Positions 1-6,852 of a stretch of DNA of 7,328 nucleotides are shown one piece after another (position 1 is the stretch's first letter; every line of letters begins with the position of its first letter). The notes beneath the pieces are model-generated. The model worked only from the letters and a program-made list of their open reading frames with translations, searched no databases and was not told the origin of the DNA. Made by a program: the position numbers and the translations under genes. Origin of the DNA: Pseudomonadota bacterium (GTDB lineage Bacteria; Pseudomonadota; Gammaproteobacteria; GRL18); the NCBI GenBank assembly GCA_030632745.1, contig DAOVUE010000072.1:1-7328 (forward strand), given 5' to 3'.

Positions 1-120
1 TCTTTTGTCAAAAACAATAAGGAAGAATATCTTTCCAGCGACGGAGTACACCCTAATTCAAAAGGACACAAATTGCTTTACCAAAAAATAAAACAAAAAC
101 TTTCAACCTTAATTTCTTAG
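1..120 (+). CDS. SGNH/GDSL-type hydrolase, C-terminal fragment (5' end outside window)
   Basis: Frame 1 is open from the window edge to a TAG at 118-120 and encodes 39 residues. They contain DGVHPNSKGHKLL, which matches the last conserved block (DxxH) of SGNH/GDSL esterases and lipases: the Asp and His (D19 and H22 of the fragment) are the acid and base of the catalytic triad, and the 'HPNxxGH' continuation is typical of TesA-like and GDSL-like lipase/acylhydrolase proteins. The Ser nucleophile and oxyanion-hole blocks lie upstream of the window. The reading frame closes with a lysine-rich helix, the usual end for this fold. It converges on the GAPDH gene with a 43-base gap and so is not part of that operon. 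The fold assignment is good; substrate and cellular location cannot be judged from the tail. Confidence 0.75.
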   Translation, partial: SFVKNNKEEYLSSDGVHPNSKGHKLLYQKIKQKLSTLIS

Positions 121-163
121 ATGTACCTGTCCTGTAGTAAGACTTGTTTTGACAACTGCAAGC

Positions 164-1165
164 TTACAAGCTTATGGCCACTTTTCTGGCTAATTCCATC
201 ATTCGGTTGACATAACCCCATTCATTGTCATACCAGGCATAAATTTTAACCTGTGTTTCATTAATGACCATAGTAGACAGAGCATCGATAATTGAAGAGC
301 GGGGATCATTAACATAATCTACTGATACTAAAGGGCGTTCTTCGTAGCCTAAAATACCTTTTAACTGATCTTCTGATGCTTGCTTAAAATACTGATTAAT
401 TTCTTCTGCTGTGACGGGACGTGATGCCTCAAAAACAAAGTCAGTCAGGGACGCATTGAGTAACGGAACTCGTACTGCATGACCATTGAGCTTGCCTTCT
501 AATTCAGGAAAAATCTTCGTAATAGCCTTGGCTGAGCCTGTTGAGGTTGGAATTAATGATTGACCACAGGCTCGTGCACGACGCAGATCCTTGTGTCCTT
601 TATCCACAATGGTCTGAGTGTTGGTGATATCGTGTATAGTCGTCATACAACCATGTTTTATTCCCACTTTTTCATGCATTACTTTAACAACAGGTGCAAG
701 GCAGTTAGTGGTGCATGATGCAGCCGTCAGCAGATTATGTTTTTTTGCATCGTATAAGTGATCATTGATGCCGTAAACAATATTAAGAGCACCTTCAGTT
801 GGTGCCGCCACAATGACCTTTTTAACACCTTGTTCAAAATAGGTATTGAGAGATTCAGGTTGCTTATGATGCTTGCCGGTTGCTTCAATAACAATATCAC
901 ATTGAGACCAGTCGGTGCTATTAATGTCCGCATGAGAAGAATGAGATAAAGAGTGACCATTAATGATCACCTGGCCATTATCTGAAGAAACGTCCTGATC
1001 CCATATTCCATGTGCTGAATCAAATTTGACAAGATGTGCTGAACCGGCAGCATCCGTTGCAATTTCATTAATATGGACAAACTCAAGTTCGGGTATATTC
1101 CAGCCTGCACGTAATCCAAGTCGACCCATTCGACCAAAGCCATTGATTCCAACACGTATAGTCAT
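164..1165 (-). CDS. ArsJ-associated-type glyceraldehyde-3-phosphate dehydrogenase
   Basis: A full-length type I GAPDH of 333 residues. It has the N-terminal Rossmann motif NGFGRMGR (8-15), the catalytic ASCTTNC block with Cys151, the active-site His178 in [10 protein letters not shown], the phosphate-binding PTSTGSAK stretch (206-213) and the C-terminal [11 protein letters not shown] (311-321). Ordinary glycolytic enzymes usually read HSYTNDQ or HAYTGDQ, and RAAALNIIP before PTSTG. The HDITNTQ and [11 protein letters not shown] versions here, together with [18 protein letters not shown], match the GAPDH family encoded beside arsJ. Those enzymes use arsenate in place of phosphate and make 1-arseno-3-phosphoglycerate, which ArsJ exports. 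The ATG is preceded by GGAG with 8 bases of spacing. The gene is last in a gpmI-pfkB-gap unit, 43 bases after pfkB. No arsJ is present in the window, so a role in arsenate detoxification is inference; ordinary triose-phosphate oxidation is the alternative. Confidence 0.9.
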   Translation of the reverse strand: MTIRVGINGFGRMGRLGLRAGWNIPELEFVHINEIATDAAGSAHLVKFDSAHGIWDQDVSSDNGQVIINGHSLSHSSHADINSTDWSQCDIVIEATGKHHKQPESLNTYFEQGVKKVIVAAPTEGALNIVYGINDHLYDAKKHNLLTAASCTTNCLAPVVKVMHEKVGIKHGCMTTIHDITNTQTIVDKGHKDLRRARACGQSLIPTSTGSAKAITKIFPELEGKLNGHAVRVPLLNASLTDFVFEASRPVTAEEINQYFKQASEDQLKGILGYEERPLVSVDYVNDPRSSIIDALSTMVINETQVKIYAWYDNEWGYVNRMMELARKVAISL

Positions 1166-1208
1166 TTAGTTTTCTCCAGATAATTAAAGTTTTTTGTTAT
1201 ATGCCATT

Positions 1209-2189
1209 TCAGATATCTAAAGTGATGACTTCCATTTCTTCGTATTCCTTTGTTACTTCTGCATAATCAAACAGTTCAGTGCCGGGATGTGAAGCGGTTG
1301 CACTGGCACAAATAATACCCAAACGTAATGTTTCTTCGGCTGTTTTATTTTGATAAATTGCTGATATCATTCCTGACATAATAGAATCACCACAGCCAAC
1401 GGTTGATTTAATGCGCATTTTGGGAGCATTGCAAAAAAGACTATTTTGCTGAGTGACTAATAGAGCACCTTGTTGTCCTAAAGTTACACAGACATTCTGA
1501 GCACCTTTGAGCTGAATTTCACGTGCTGCTGAGGCCACTTCTTCAGCATCTTCCAGACGTCGATTGACTATAGATTCCAGGACAAAACGATTGAGTCGCA
1601 GGAGATAGGGGCTGGATTTCAGTACATGCTGTAATTCTTCTCCATTGCTGTCAACAATGACTTTACAGTTTTGCCGGCTGATTGTATCCGTCAGAGTCTG
1701 ATACACGGTTTTATCAACACCGGGGGGAATTGAACCTGTTAACACTGCAATGGTATTTTGGCTTGCTTTGATAAACTCATCAAGGATTAGTTTGCTGATA
1801 TTTTTTGGAATTTCCGGTCCGATGCTGTCCACTTCATATTGGCCATACGGGTTCTTTTCCTGCACTATAGCATTTAAGCGGGTTTCACCATCAACATTGA
1901 AATAATGATGACTGCCCAAAAGCTTATCACCTAACAAACGCAGTAACAAACGGCCGCTTTCGCCACCAATAATATTGTAACAGCTGCAGGGCATCTGCAG
2001 CTCTTTCAGAGATCGGGCAACATTAATGCCATTACCCCCGGGATAGTAATTTGTCTGGCTTGAGCGGATCTTTTGGTTAGTCACTAATTGATCAACTTCA
2101 TAACTGATGTCTACAGAGGGATTTAATGACAAAATAGTAATGGGGTTCTCGTATGATGCCGCTGCCTGAGACTCGTTTTCCGGTGACAT
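1209..2189 (-). CDS. PfkB-family (ribokinase fold) 1-phosphofructokinase/Pfk-2-like sugar-phosphate kinase
   Basis: A cytosolic ATP-dependent sugar-phosphate kinase of 326 residues. The PfkB landmarks appear in order: NPSVD (23-27), the substrate-site GGNGINVAR (51-59), TGSIPPG (151-157), VDSNGEEL (179-186), and the ATP-site signature TVGCGDS (263-269) with catalytic base Asp268. The order and wording resemble E. coli Pfk-2, the minor fructose-6-phosphate kinase, and FruK/LacC, so the substrate is probably fructose-6-P, fructose-1-P or tagatose-6-P. I cannot separate these. Oddities: the usual KPN motif is replaced by RLN (198-200), and the GAGD glycine-alanine step is GCGD. An in-frame ATG at 2204 directly follows the gpmI stop. 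The ATG at 2189 is chosen because AGGAG sits 5 bases before it, while 2204 has no ribosome site. It is the middle gene of the operon; E. coli Pfk-2 is about 309 residues, so the N-terminus carries a short extra tail. Confidence 0.88.
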   Translation of the reverse strand: MSPENESQAAASYENPITILSLNPSVDISYEVDQLVTNQKIRSSQTNYYPGGNGINVARSLKELQMPCSCYNIIGGESGRLLLRLLGDKLLGSHHYFNVDGETRLNAIVQEKNPYGQYEVDSIGPEIPKNISKLILDEFIKASQNTIAVLTGSIPPGVDKTVYQTLTDTISRQNCKVIVDSNGEELQHVLKSSPYLLRLNRFVLESIVNRRLEDAEEVASAAREIQLKGAQNVCVTLGQQGALLVTQQNSLFCNAPKMRIKSTVGCGDSIMSGMISAIYQNKTAEETLRLGIICASATASHPGTELFDYAEVTKEYEEMEVITLDI

Positions 2190-2194
2190 AATTT

Positions 2195-2199
2195 CTCCT
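2195..2199 (-). promoter_or_regulatory. Ribosome binding site deciding the pfkB start
   Basis: AGGAG on the minus strand, 5 bases before the ATG at 2189. It lies downstream of the alternative ATG at 2204, so it can only serve the 2189 start. It sits between the gpmI stop codon (2205-2207) and pfkB, consistent with translation of both from one message. Confidence 0.7.
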
Positions 2200-2204
2200 G
2201 ACAT

Positions 2205-3725
2205 TTATAAAATACCGCCTTTACGTATAATGCTGCGTCCCGTCATAGAAGGGGGCTGCGGCAAACTGAGCAGATCCAGTACTGTGGGAGCTATATCGGC
2301 CAGACTTCGTCCGATGCCCAATTTAGCCGAATCCTCACCCATTAATAACATGGGAACGGGATAAACCGTATGTTGTGTATTGGCTTCTCCGCTAATGGGA
2401 TCGACCATTTCATCACAATTACCATGATCCGCTGTCAGTATAATTTTCCAGCCTTTTTTCAGGGCCGCCTGAAAAACTCTATGACCCTGTAAATCGAGAC
2501 TTTCTACTGATTTTATGGCAGCATTCAACTGACCTGTATGCCCAACCATATCACCATTGGCAAAATTTACAACAATAAAACTATACTGATCACTATTAAC
2601 GGCTTTGATCACCTCATCTGCAATGCTTTCAGAACTCATTTCAGGCTGTAAGTCATAGGTCGCAACCTGGGGTGAGGGTACAATTTTTCTATTCTCACCG
2701 GGGTAGGGAGTTTCCCTTCCGCCATTAAAGAAATAGGTGACATGCGAATATTTTTCTGTTTCGGAGCAATGAAATTGTTTTAATCCGGCATCACTGATCA
2801 GTTCAGCTAATACATTTTCAGGAATATGGGTTTTAAATAACACCGGAAAGGGAAAAGTAGCATTGTATTCAGTCATGCAGTAAATTTTACGTACGCCGAC
2901 ATTTTTTCTGTCGAAGTCTTTAAAATCAGGTAAGCCTATAGCTGCTGATAATTGTCTTGCCCGATCACTGCGAAAATTGAAAAATAAAGTCGCTTCATTT
3001 TCAGCAATGCCATGATATCCCTGAATGACGGTGGGTTGAATAAATTCATCTCCTTCACCCCGTTCATAAGCGCTTAAAATGGCTTCTTCAGCTGTGTCAG
3101 AAGTGAGACCTTCAGCCATGACAATGGCATCCCAGGTACGTTTGGTTCGATCCCAGTGTTGTGCACGATCCATGGCACAATAGCGTCCACTGACAGTCGC
3201 AATTCTGCCCTTGCCGATTTTGTCAAAGGCTTCTTCAACCATTGGCAGATAGTTTAATGCGACTCTCTGTGCGGTGTCGCGTCCATCGGTGATAAAATGC
3301 ACAATGGGCTCAATATCGATATGCCTGAATAGATTTAATATGCCCAGAAGATGTTCTATATGAGAGTGCACACCACCATCGGATACCATACCTAATAAAT
3401 GAATTCTTGTGCCCTGCTGCTGCTGCAATTCCAGCCATTCAGGAAGCTGCTCAAAACTATTATCATAGATGCTGTTGGCAATGCGCACCAGATCCTGCTC
3501 CAGTACACGTCCGGCACCTATGGTTAAATGACCCACCTCGGAATTTCCAAACTGACCATCAGGTAAACCTACTGCAAGACCGGAGGCCTGCAGCACGGTA
3601 TGAGGATAAGAAGCAAAATAATGATCAAGATGAGGCGTTTTGGCCAATGTCCAGGCATTATATGCCGGACTGGGGTTGACACCAACACCATCAAATATTG
3701 CTAATAAAACAGAACCTGACTTCAC
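2205..3725 (-). CDS. gpmI: 2,3-bisphosphoglycerate-independent phosphoglycerate mutase
   Basis: Converts 3-phosphoglycerate to 2-phosphoglycerate through a phosphoserine intermediate and uses two divalent metals, usually Mn2+. At 506 residues it has the normal family length of about 510. Alkaline-phosphatase-like domain residues are all present: Asp12 (FDGVG), nucleophile Ser62 in GQFGNSEVGHL, Asp392 and His396 (NGDMVGHTG), Asp433 and His434 (TADHGNCDEM), and His452 (QHT). The inserted phosphotransferase domain carries SDGGVHSH (His120), TDGRDT (147-151), GRYCAMDR (Arg181, Arg187), FNFRSDRARQ (Arg252, Arg255) and KYSHVTYFFNGG (Lys325). The start is GTG at 3725, with GAGGT about 8 bases upstream; no better ATG exists. 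It is the first gene of the gpmI-pfkB-gap operon. FDGVG, where most relatives have LDGWG or LDGFG, is a mild deviation. The enzyme call is secure. Confidence 0.97.
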   Translation of the reverse strand: MKSGSVLLAIFDGVGVNPSPAYNAWTLAKTPHLDHYFASYPHTVLQASGLAVGLPDGQFGNSEVGHLTIGAGRVLEQDLVRIANSIYDNSFEQLPEWLELQQQQGTRIHLLGMVSDGGVHSHIEHLLGILNLFRHIDIEPIVHFITDGRDTAQRVALNYLPMVEEAFDKIGKGRIATVSGRYCAMDRAQHWDRTKRTWDAIVMAEGLTSDTAEEAILSAYERGEGDEFIQPTVIQGYHGIAENEATLFFNFRSDRARQLSAAIGLPDFKDFDRKNVGVRKIYCMTEYNATFPFPVLFKTHIPENVLAELISDAGLKQFHCSETEKYSHVTYFFNGGRETPYPGENRKIVPSPQVATYDLQPEMSSESIADEVIKAVNSDQYSFIVVNFANGDMVGHTGQLNAAIKSVESLDLQGHRVFQAALKKGWKIILTADHGNCDEMVDPISGEANTQHTVYPVPMLLMGEDSAKLGIGRSLADIAPTVLDLLSLPQPPSMTGRSIIRKGGIL

Positions 3726-3733
3726 TTATTCTT

Positions 3734-3780
3734 ACCTCATTGATTAGTGGCGGCATATCGAATGAGGTGATTTCTAATCA
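3734..3780 (-). promoter_or_regulatory. Possible ribosome-site-sequestering alternative hairpins in the gpmI leader
   Basis: In the minus-strand leader, four short segments occur in the order A-B-A'-B'. A is TGATTAG (3780-3774) and A' is CTAATCA (3747-3741), a 7-base perfect complement. B is ACCTCATT (3768-3761) and B' is AATGAGGT (3741-3734), an 8-base perfect complement, and B' contains the gpmI Shine-Dalgarno sequence. Pairing B:B' would hide the ribosome site; pairing A:A' places B in its loop and frees B'. The two stems share base 3741 and have no spacer, so they look mutually exclusive rather than a pseudoknot. It matches no riboswitch class I know. The pairing is seen; the regulatory role is inference. 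Confidence 0.35.
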
Positions 3781-3812
3781 TCAGATCTCTATACCGGTTA
3801 TTTGGGTTTAAG

Positions 3813-3841
3813 ATTTTATACAATCTTCACGCCATAAACAA
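3813..3841 (-). promoter_or_regulatory. gpmI: Candidate sigma70 promoter for the gpmI-pfkB-gap operon
   Basis: On the minus strand, TTGTTT (3841-3836) and TAAAAT (3818-3813) are separated by 17 bases. The -10 box matches the consensus at five of six positions; the -35 box is weak (TTG only). A start near 3806 would give a leader of about 80 bases that includes the paired segments at 3734-3780. No hairpin plus T-run separates this region from the upstream ycbL-like gene, so read-through into gpmI is also possible. Confidence 0.4.
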
Positions 3842-3901
3842 TCATCTTGATTACAGGAAGCAATTACTGATGTTGCATAACATGCATTGTTTCCTTCTTC
3901 A

Positions 3902-4537
3902 TTATGCTTGCAAAAAGGGATTATGTTGTTTTTCATCTTCTATAGTGCTGTATGGGCCGTGCCCGGGAATAAACTGATAATCACCCGGCAGGCTAAATAA
4001 CTTAGTCTTAATAGAAGCAATCAGAGTCTGGTGATTTCCCCCGGGGAAGTCAGTTCTGCCAATAGACTGTTTAAACAGCACATCACCCACCCAGAGTGTT
4101 TTTGAAGCGTGGTGGACAATAACAACATGACCGGGAGTATGTCCCGGAGTATGTAATACTGCAAATTGTTCCCGGCCTAAAGTTAGTGTATCAGCGTCGT
4201 TTAACCACTGTGTGGGTGTGAATTTTTTTACCAGAGGGAAATTAAACATCTTACATTGATCAAGCAGTGCATTCAGCAAAAATAAATCATCCTTATGAGG
4301 ACCTATAATGGGGATGTGATAACTTGAAGCTATTTCTTCAGTACCGCCAACATGATCCAGGTGTCCATGTGTCAGCCAGATTTGTTTCAAATCCAGCTTA
4401 TTGTCTTTTACAGCAGACAGCAGGACTGAGACATCACCACCCGGATCAATTAATGCAGCCTGATGAGTTTGATCACACCAGATCAGACTACAGTTTTGTT
4501 CATAGGGGGTGACTGGAATAATTTGAAATTTTAGCAT
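3902..4537 (-). CDS. YcbL/GloC-type metallo-beta-lactamase-fold hydrolase (glyoxalase II-like)
   Basis: A soluble 211-residue MBL-fold enzyme. It has the metal-binding THGHLDH motif (56-62: His57, His59, Asp61, His62), a further metal ligand His133 in HTPGHTPGH, the bridging Asp152 in VGDVLF, and His193 in FIPGHGP. The opening IIPVTPYEQNCSLIWC and the ending HNPFLQ are close to E. coli YcbL (GloC), a single-domain type II glyoxalase that hydrolyses S-lactoylglutathione to D-lactate and glutathione. The C-terminal substrate domain of GloB is absent, as in YcbL. Methylglyoxal arises from triose phosphates, so placement 176 bases upstream of a glycolytic operon on the same strand makes metabolic sense, but this could be coincidence. 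The ATG at 4537 matches the family start, although only weak Shine-Dalgarno sequence precedes it. Family call secure; exact thioester substrate inferred. Confidence 0.92.
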   Translation of the reverse strand: MLKFQIIPVTPYEQNCSLIWCDQTHQAALIDPGGDVSVLLSAVKDNKLDLKQIWLTHGHLDHVGGTEEIASSYHIPIIGPHKDDLFLLNALLDQCKMFNFPLVKKFTPTQWLNDADTLTLGREQFAVLHTPGHTPGHVVIVHHASKTLWVGDVLFKQSIGRTDFPGGNHQTLIASIKTKLFSLPGDYQFIPGHGPYSTIEDEKQHNPFLQA

Positions 4538-4584
4538 ACTGATTTAATTTAATGTTCCGGGAAATTAGTCTATGGATTTGTCTT

Positions 4585-4613
4585 ATTATACGTGTTTTGC
4601 TAAAAATACGGAA
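4585..4613 (-). promoter_or_regulatory. Weak candidate promoter for the ycbL-like gene
   Basis: A perfect TATAAT -10 hexamer occurs on the minus strand at 4590-4585, about 47 bases before the start codon. The position 17 bases upstream reads TTCCGT, a poor -35 box. The site lies among the TTTTGCTAAAA repeats, so an activator-dependent promoter is possible. Confidence 0.3.
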
Positions 4614-4627
4614 AGTTTTTGCTAAAA
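4595..4627. repeat. Two direct copies of TTTTGCTAAAA, 22 bases apart
   Basis: The 11-base sequence TTTTGCTAAAA occurs at 4595-4605 and again, identically, at 4617-4627. The start-to-start distance of 22 bases is about two helical turns, placing both on one face of the DNA. Each copy is roughly palindromic (TTTT-GCT-AAAA). They lie in the divergent intergenic region between the ycbL-like gene and the permease, where a regulator site would be expected. No known regulator is recognised. Confidence 0.4.
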
Positions 4628-4646
4628 TGCCTTTATGTCAACATGC

Positions 4647-4674
4647 TTGTATTAAGCAATATTAGAAGTATAAT
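4647..4674 (+). promoter_or_regulatory. Sigma70 promoter for the permease
   Basis: A perfect TATAAT -10 (4669-4674) lies 16 bases after TTGTAT (4647-4652), a weak -35 that keeps only TTG. Transcription would start near 4681, about 27 bases before the permease ATG. The -10 box overlaps the Fur box at 4669-4688, so bound Fur would block RNA polymerase. Confidence 0.55.
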
Positions 4675-4688
4675 GAGAATCATTCTTA
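4669..4688 (+). promoter_or_regulatory. Fur box (iron-responsive operator)
   Basis: The core TGAGAATCATTCTTA (4674-4688) fits the 7-1-7 inverted-repeat model of Fur sites: TGAGAAT, C, ATTCTTA, with one mismatch between the half-sites. Aligned with the classical 19-base consensus GATAATGATAATCATTATC, positions 4669-4687 match at 15 of 19. It covers the -10 box and probable transcription start of the permease, the standard layout for repression by iron-loaded Fur. A Zur site is less likely because the TGTTATA-type half-sites are missing. Confidence 0.7.
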
Positions 4689-4707
4689 TTAATGGTTTGT
4701 GGGATTT

Positions 4708-5850
4708 ATGAAACAGCTTCTTTTGGAATTTTTAAATAATTTTTGGCTTTTGCTCAATTCAATTGCCTTTTTTATTTTGCTGGGTGTGTTGATTGCGGGT
4801 TTGTTTAAATTGCTGCTGCCTGATGCTTTTATCAAAAAACATCTGGGGCAGCATAATATTATGTCTAACCTCAAAGCAGCCATATTAGGTATCCCTTTGC
4901 CTCTTTGTTCCTGTAGTGTTATTCCCTTTGTGAGTGCCTTAAAAAAAAGTGGTGCTTCGAGAAGCTCTATTCTCACTTTTTTAATTTCAACACCTATTAC
5001 CGGAATAGATTCTATAATGGCGACCTATGGTGTGTTTGGCTGGGTGTTTACCCTTTACCGGATCATAAGTTCTGTGGTGATTTCATTAGTGGCCGGGTTA
5101 TTAACTTTGCTGCTGCTTAAAGAAGATAAGGTTGATGATGCAGAAAAAAATCAGCCGGGTTATCTGATCAATAAAAATAATGCTATGAACTTGAAACCTC
5201 AGACTCATTTAAATTACCAAGTCTCTGGCAAACTGCAGAATATTAAAATCAAAGTTGTTGATAAACAAGATAAATTAAATTTTTTTCAGCAGGTGATGTC
5301 CTATGCATTTGATGATATCTATAAAGATATCGCACGCTCTCTAATGATTGGCGTATTTATTGGAGCATTGATAGTTACTTTTATTCCTGAAAATCTAGCA
5401 GAGTATATTTCATCTAATCCACTATTGAATTATGTATTAGTTTTGCTGGTATCAATGCCTTTATATATCTGTGCCACCTCATCCATACCTCTGGGACTTT
5501 CTTTACTAAGTGCGGGTTTTTCACCGGGAGCCAGTTTTATCTTTTTGACTGCAGGCCCTGCTACTAATACCATTACTATGAGCATCGTGCTGAAAACACT
5601 GGGCAAAGGTGCTCTGATTATTTACCTGTCATCGGTTATTACAGGCAGTATCCTATTTGGTTATTTTTTTGATTATTTCTTCTCAGAGAGTTTTACTCAA
5701 ATTTCACTTTTTCATGAACAGGATGAAGATGCAGGATTTATAGCTCAAATATCATCTGTGCTTCTTATATATCTATCAATTAAATATAGTTTTAACCAGA
5801 AAGCTAAATTAATAAAAGCCGGCGGCAACTGCGGGGGTTGTGCTCAGTGA
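4708..5850 (+). CDS. SO_0444-type (ArsP/DUF318-related) metal efflux permease
   Basis: A polytopic inner-membrane protein of 380 residues from the ATG at 4708, which GGGA closely precedes. An in-frame GTG at 4699 would add three residues and cannot be excluded. Two related halves are visible. The first has a membrane segment near residues 14-38, then PLPLCSCSVIPF (63-74) and FLISTPITGIDS. The second has MPLYICATSSIP and FLTAGPATNT. A polar linker of about 60 residues joins them. The tail ends GGNCGGCAQ, a CxxC pair like the Cys-rich end of SO_0444-family transporters annotated for Cu/Zn efflux. The family is related to the ArsP/YraQ permeases, so organoarsenical transport is a weaker alternative. 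Cysteines in both repeats and the tail suggest thiophilic metal binding. The Fur box over its promoter links it to iron status. Family call good; substrate inferred. Confidence 0.85.
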   Translation: MKQLLLEFLNNFWLLLNSIAFFILLGVLIAGLFKLLLPDAFIKKHLGQHNIMSNLKAAILGIPLPLCSCSVIPFVSALKKSGASRSSILTFLISTPITGIDSIMATYGVFGWVFTLYRIISSVVISLVAGLLTLLLLKEDKVDDAEKNQPGYLINKNNAMNLKPQTHLNYQVSGKLQNIKIKVVDKQDKLNFFQQVMSYAFDDIYKDIARSLMIGVFIGALIVTFIPENLAEYISSNPLLNYVLVLLVSMPLYICATSSIPLGLSLLSAGFSPGASFIFLTAGPATNTITMSIVLKTLGKGALIIYLSSVITGSILFGYFFDYFFSESFTQISLFHEQDEDAGFIAQISSVLLIYLSIKYSFNQKAKLIKAGGNCGGCAQ

Positions 5851-5884
5851 ACATTCGGGAATGGTGCCTGGTAATAAAATAAAA

Positions 5885-5905
5885 GGCCCCGCATAAAGCG
5901 GGGTC
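5885..5905. terminator. Shared hairpin terminator between convergent genes
   Basis: GGCCCCGC (5885-5892), loop ATAAA, GCGGGGTC (5898-5905) forms an eight-pair GC-rich stem including one G-T pair. Read on the minus strand it is followed by TTTTATTTTATT, a good U-rich tract, so it ends the rhodanese transcript. Read on the plus strand, 35 bases after the permease stop, the tail is a weaker TCATTAATAA. It is best seen as bidirectional and stronger for the minus strand. Confidence 0.85.
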
Positions 5906-5993
5906 ATTAATAACTGTTCCAATTAAATTTCTTAAGGCGTTATTGGCTTTTGTTAGAAAACAACGCGGGAAGAACTACGGCAATATCTATAAC

Positions 5994-6797
5994 TCATGGG
6001 AACCACGGCCAGTTATTCCAGCTGTAGGTGTCATCAGTTGTTACCGGTAGTCCCTGATATTCAGACCAGCCATCTTTGTCGTCACCCTCTATTTCACCAT
6101 CGTTGTCAAGATCCATATAAACAACACTACTGGTATTACCTTCGCCTTTACCGTTATTACCCTCATTCACTATTACCTCTCCATCCTTAGTGAATCTGGT
6201 AACGACAGTAACGTTTTTGCCATCACCGTCACGCGCAATGACTTCTCCATCGCTGGTATAGACAACCTGCGGTTTGTAACGTCCCACATAGCCCTGCCAA
6301 ATGTTTCGTACGTTCGTAAAGGGAGTTCCATAATCACTGCTAGAAAGGATATTAGCTGCAAGGACACTGCGGTACCCCGTACGACAAAGAGTATAAATAT
6401 TAGCGTCATAATCGAGTCCAAGTTGATCCCTCAACTCCTCCATTGCATCATAGAAATCCTGTGGTTCCTGTGCTTCGTAACCCGGCCATGACGGTCTACC
6501 GTAAACATGTGGAAACGGAATATTGTAGGCGAATTCTGGATGACCAGGATTGCCATCTGACCAATTCCCTTCGTATTCCTGAACAGCACGAACATCAATG
6601 ATAATGCCTTCCTCATAACGAGCGTCATTCAAAACAGCGCTCATGTAGGTTTCAGCCGCACTGATTTCTGAGTGATAATAGCGTGGCAAGCTATAGCGAT
6701 TACCGGTAGCGTCTGCAAAAGCAACGGACGCTGCTGTAAAGCTAATGGCTATTGAAGCACAAACAGCTGTCTTTGTTATTATTTTTGGTATATACAT
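5994..6797 (-). CDS. Exported rhodanese-domain protein with acidic Ca2+-binding-like tail
   Basis: A 267-residue protein with a clear Sec signal peptide: basic start, hydrophobic core and probable cleavage after AFA (26-28). A single rhodanese-like domain follows. IIIDVR (65-70) opens it, EYEGNWSDGNPGHPEF lies at 74-89, and the active loop CRTGYRS (138-144) carries Cys138, the persulfide-forming residue of sulfurtransferases. NIWQGYVG (165-172) closes it. The tail holds two copies of (S/K)DGEVI (182-187, 204-209), a DLDNDGEIEGDD run (229-240) resembling an EF-hand or dockerin calcium loop, and a Trp-rich end. The probable location is the periplasm or outside the cell; periplasmic sulfur transfer is inference. 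The ATG at 6797 is chosen over 6839 because GAGGGG lies 5 bases upstream and it puts the signal peptide at the N-terminus. The gene stands alone behind a riboswitch-like leader. Confidence 0.88.
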   Translation of the reverse strand: MYIPKIITKTAVCASIAISFTAASVAFADATGNRYSLPRYYHSEISAAETYMSAVLNDARYEEGIIIDVRAVQEYEGNWSDGNPGHPEFAYNIPFPHVYGRPSWPGYEAQEPQDFYDAMEELRDQLGLDYDANIYTLCRTGYRSVLAANILSSSDYGTPFTNVRNIWQGYVGRYKPQVVYTSDGEVIARDGDGKNVTVVTRFTKDGEVIVNEGNNGKGEGNTSSVVYMDLDNDGEIEGDDKDGWSEYQGLPVTTDDTYSWNNWPWFP

Positions 6798-6802
6798 AAT
6801 TT

Positions 6803-6808
6803 CCCCTC
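6803..6808 (-). promoter_or_regulatory. Ribosome binding site deciding the rhodanese start
   Basis: GAGGGG on the minus strand, 5 bases before the ATG at 6797. An upstream in-frame ATG at 6839 would add 14 residues before the signal peptide and has no comparable site, so 6797 is preferred. Confidence 0.7.
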
Positions 6809-6852
6809 TTAATGATGTGTATTGTTGCAACTGACTCAATCGGTTTAAGAAA

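Noticed and set aside
121..163. Terminator between the hydrolase fragment and the GAPDH gene
   Set aside because: Short palindromes (TTGT/ACAA, and AAGCTT twice) are present, but there is no GC-rich stem with a T-run, so no terminator is called.
3407..3679. Plus-strand open frame of 90 codons
   Set aside because: It lies wholly inside gpmI on the opposite strand, where all catalytic motifs of the mutase are intact. Low-complexity composition marks it as a shadow.
3874..3886. TGCAT-AAC-ATGCA hairpin after the ycbL-like gene
   Set aside because: Only five pairs and no following T-run on either strand, so it is not a credible terminator.
4689..4976. Minus-strand open frame of 95 codons over the permease start
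   Set aside because: It is antisense to the first conserved repeat of the permease, has no protein-like motif and would cover the Fur-controlled start region.
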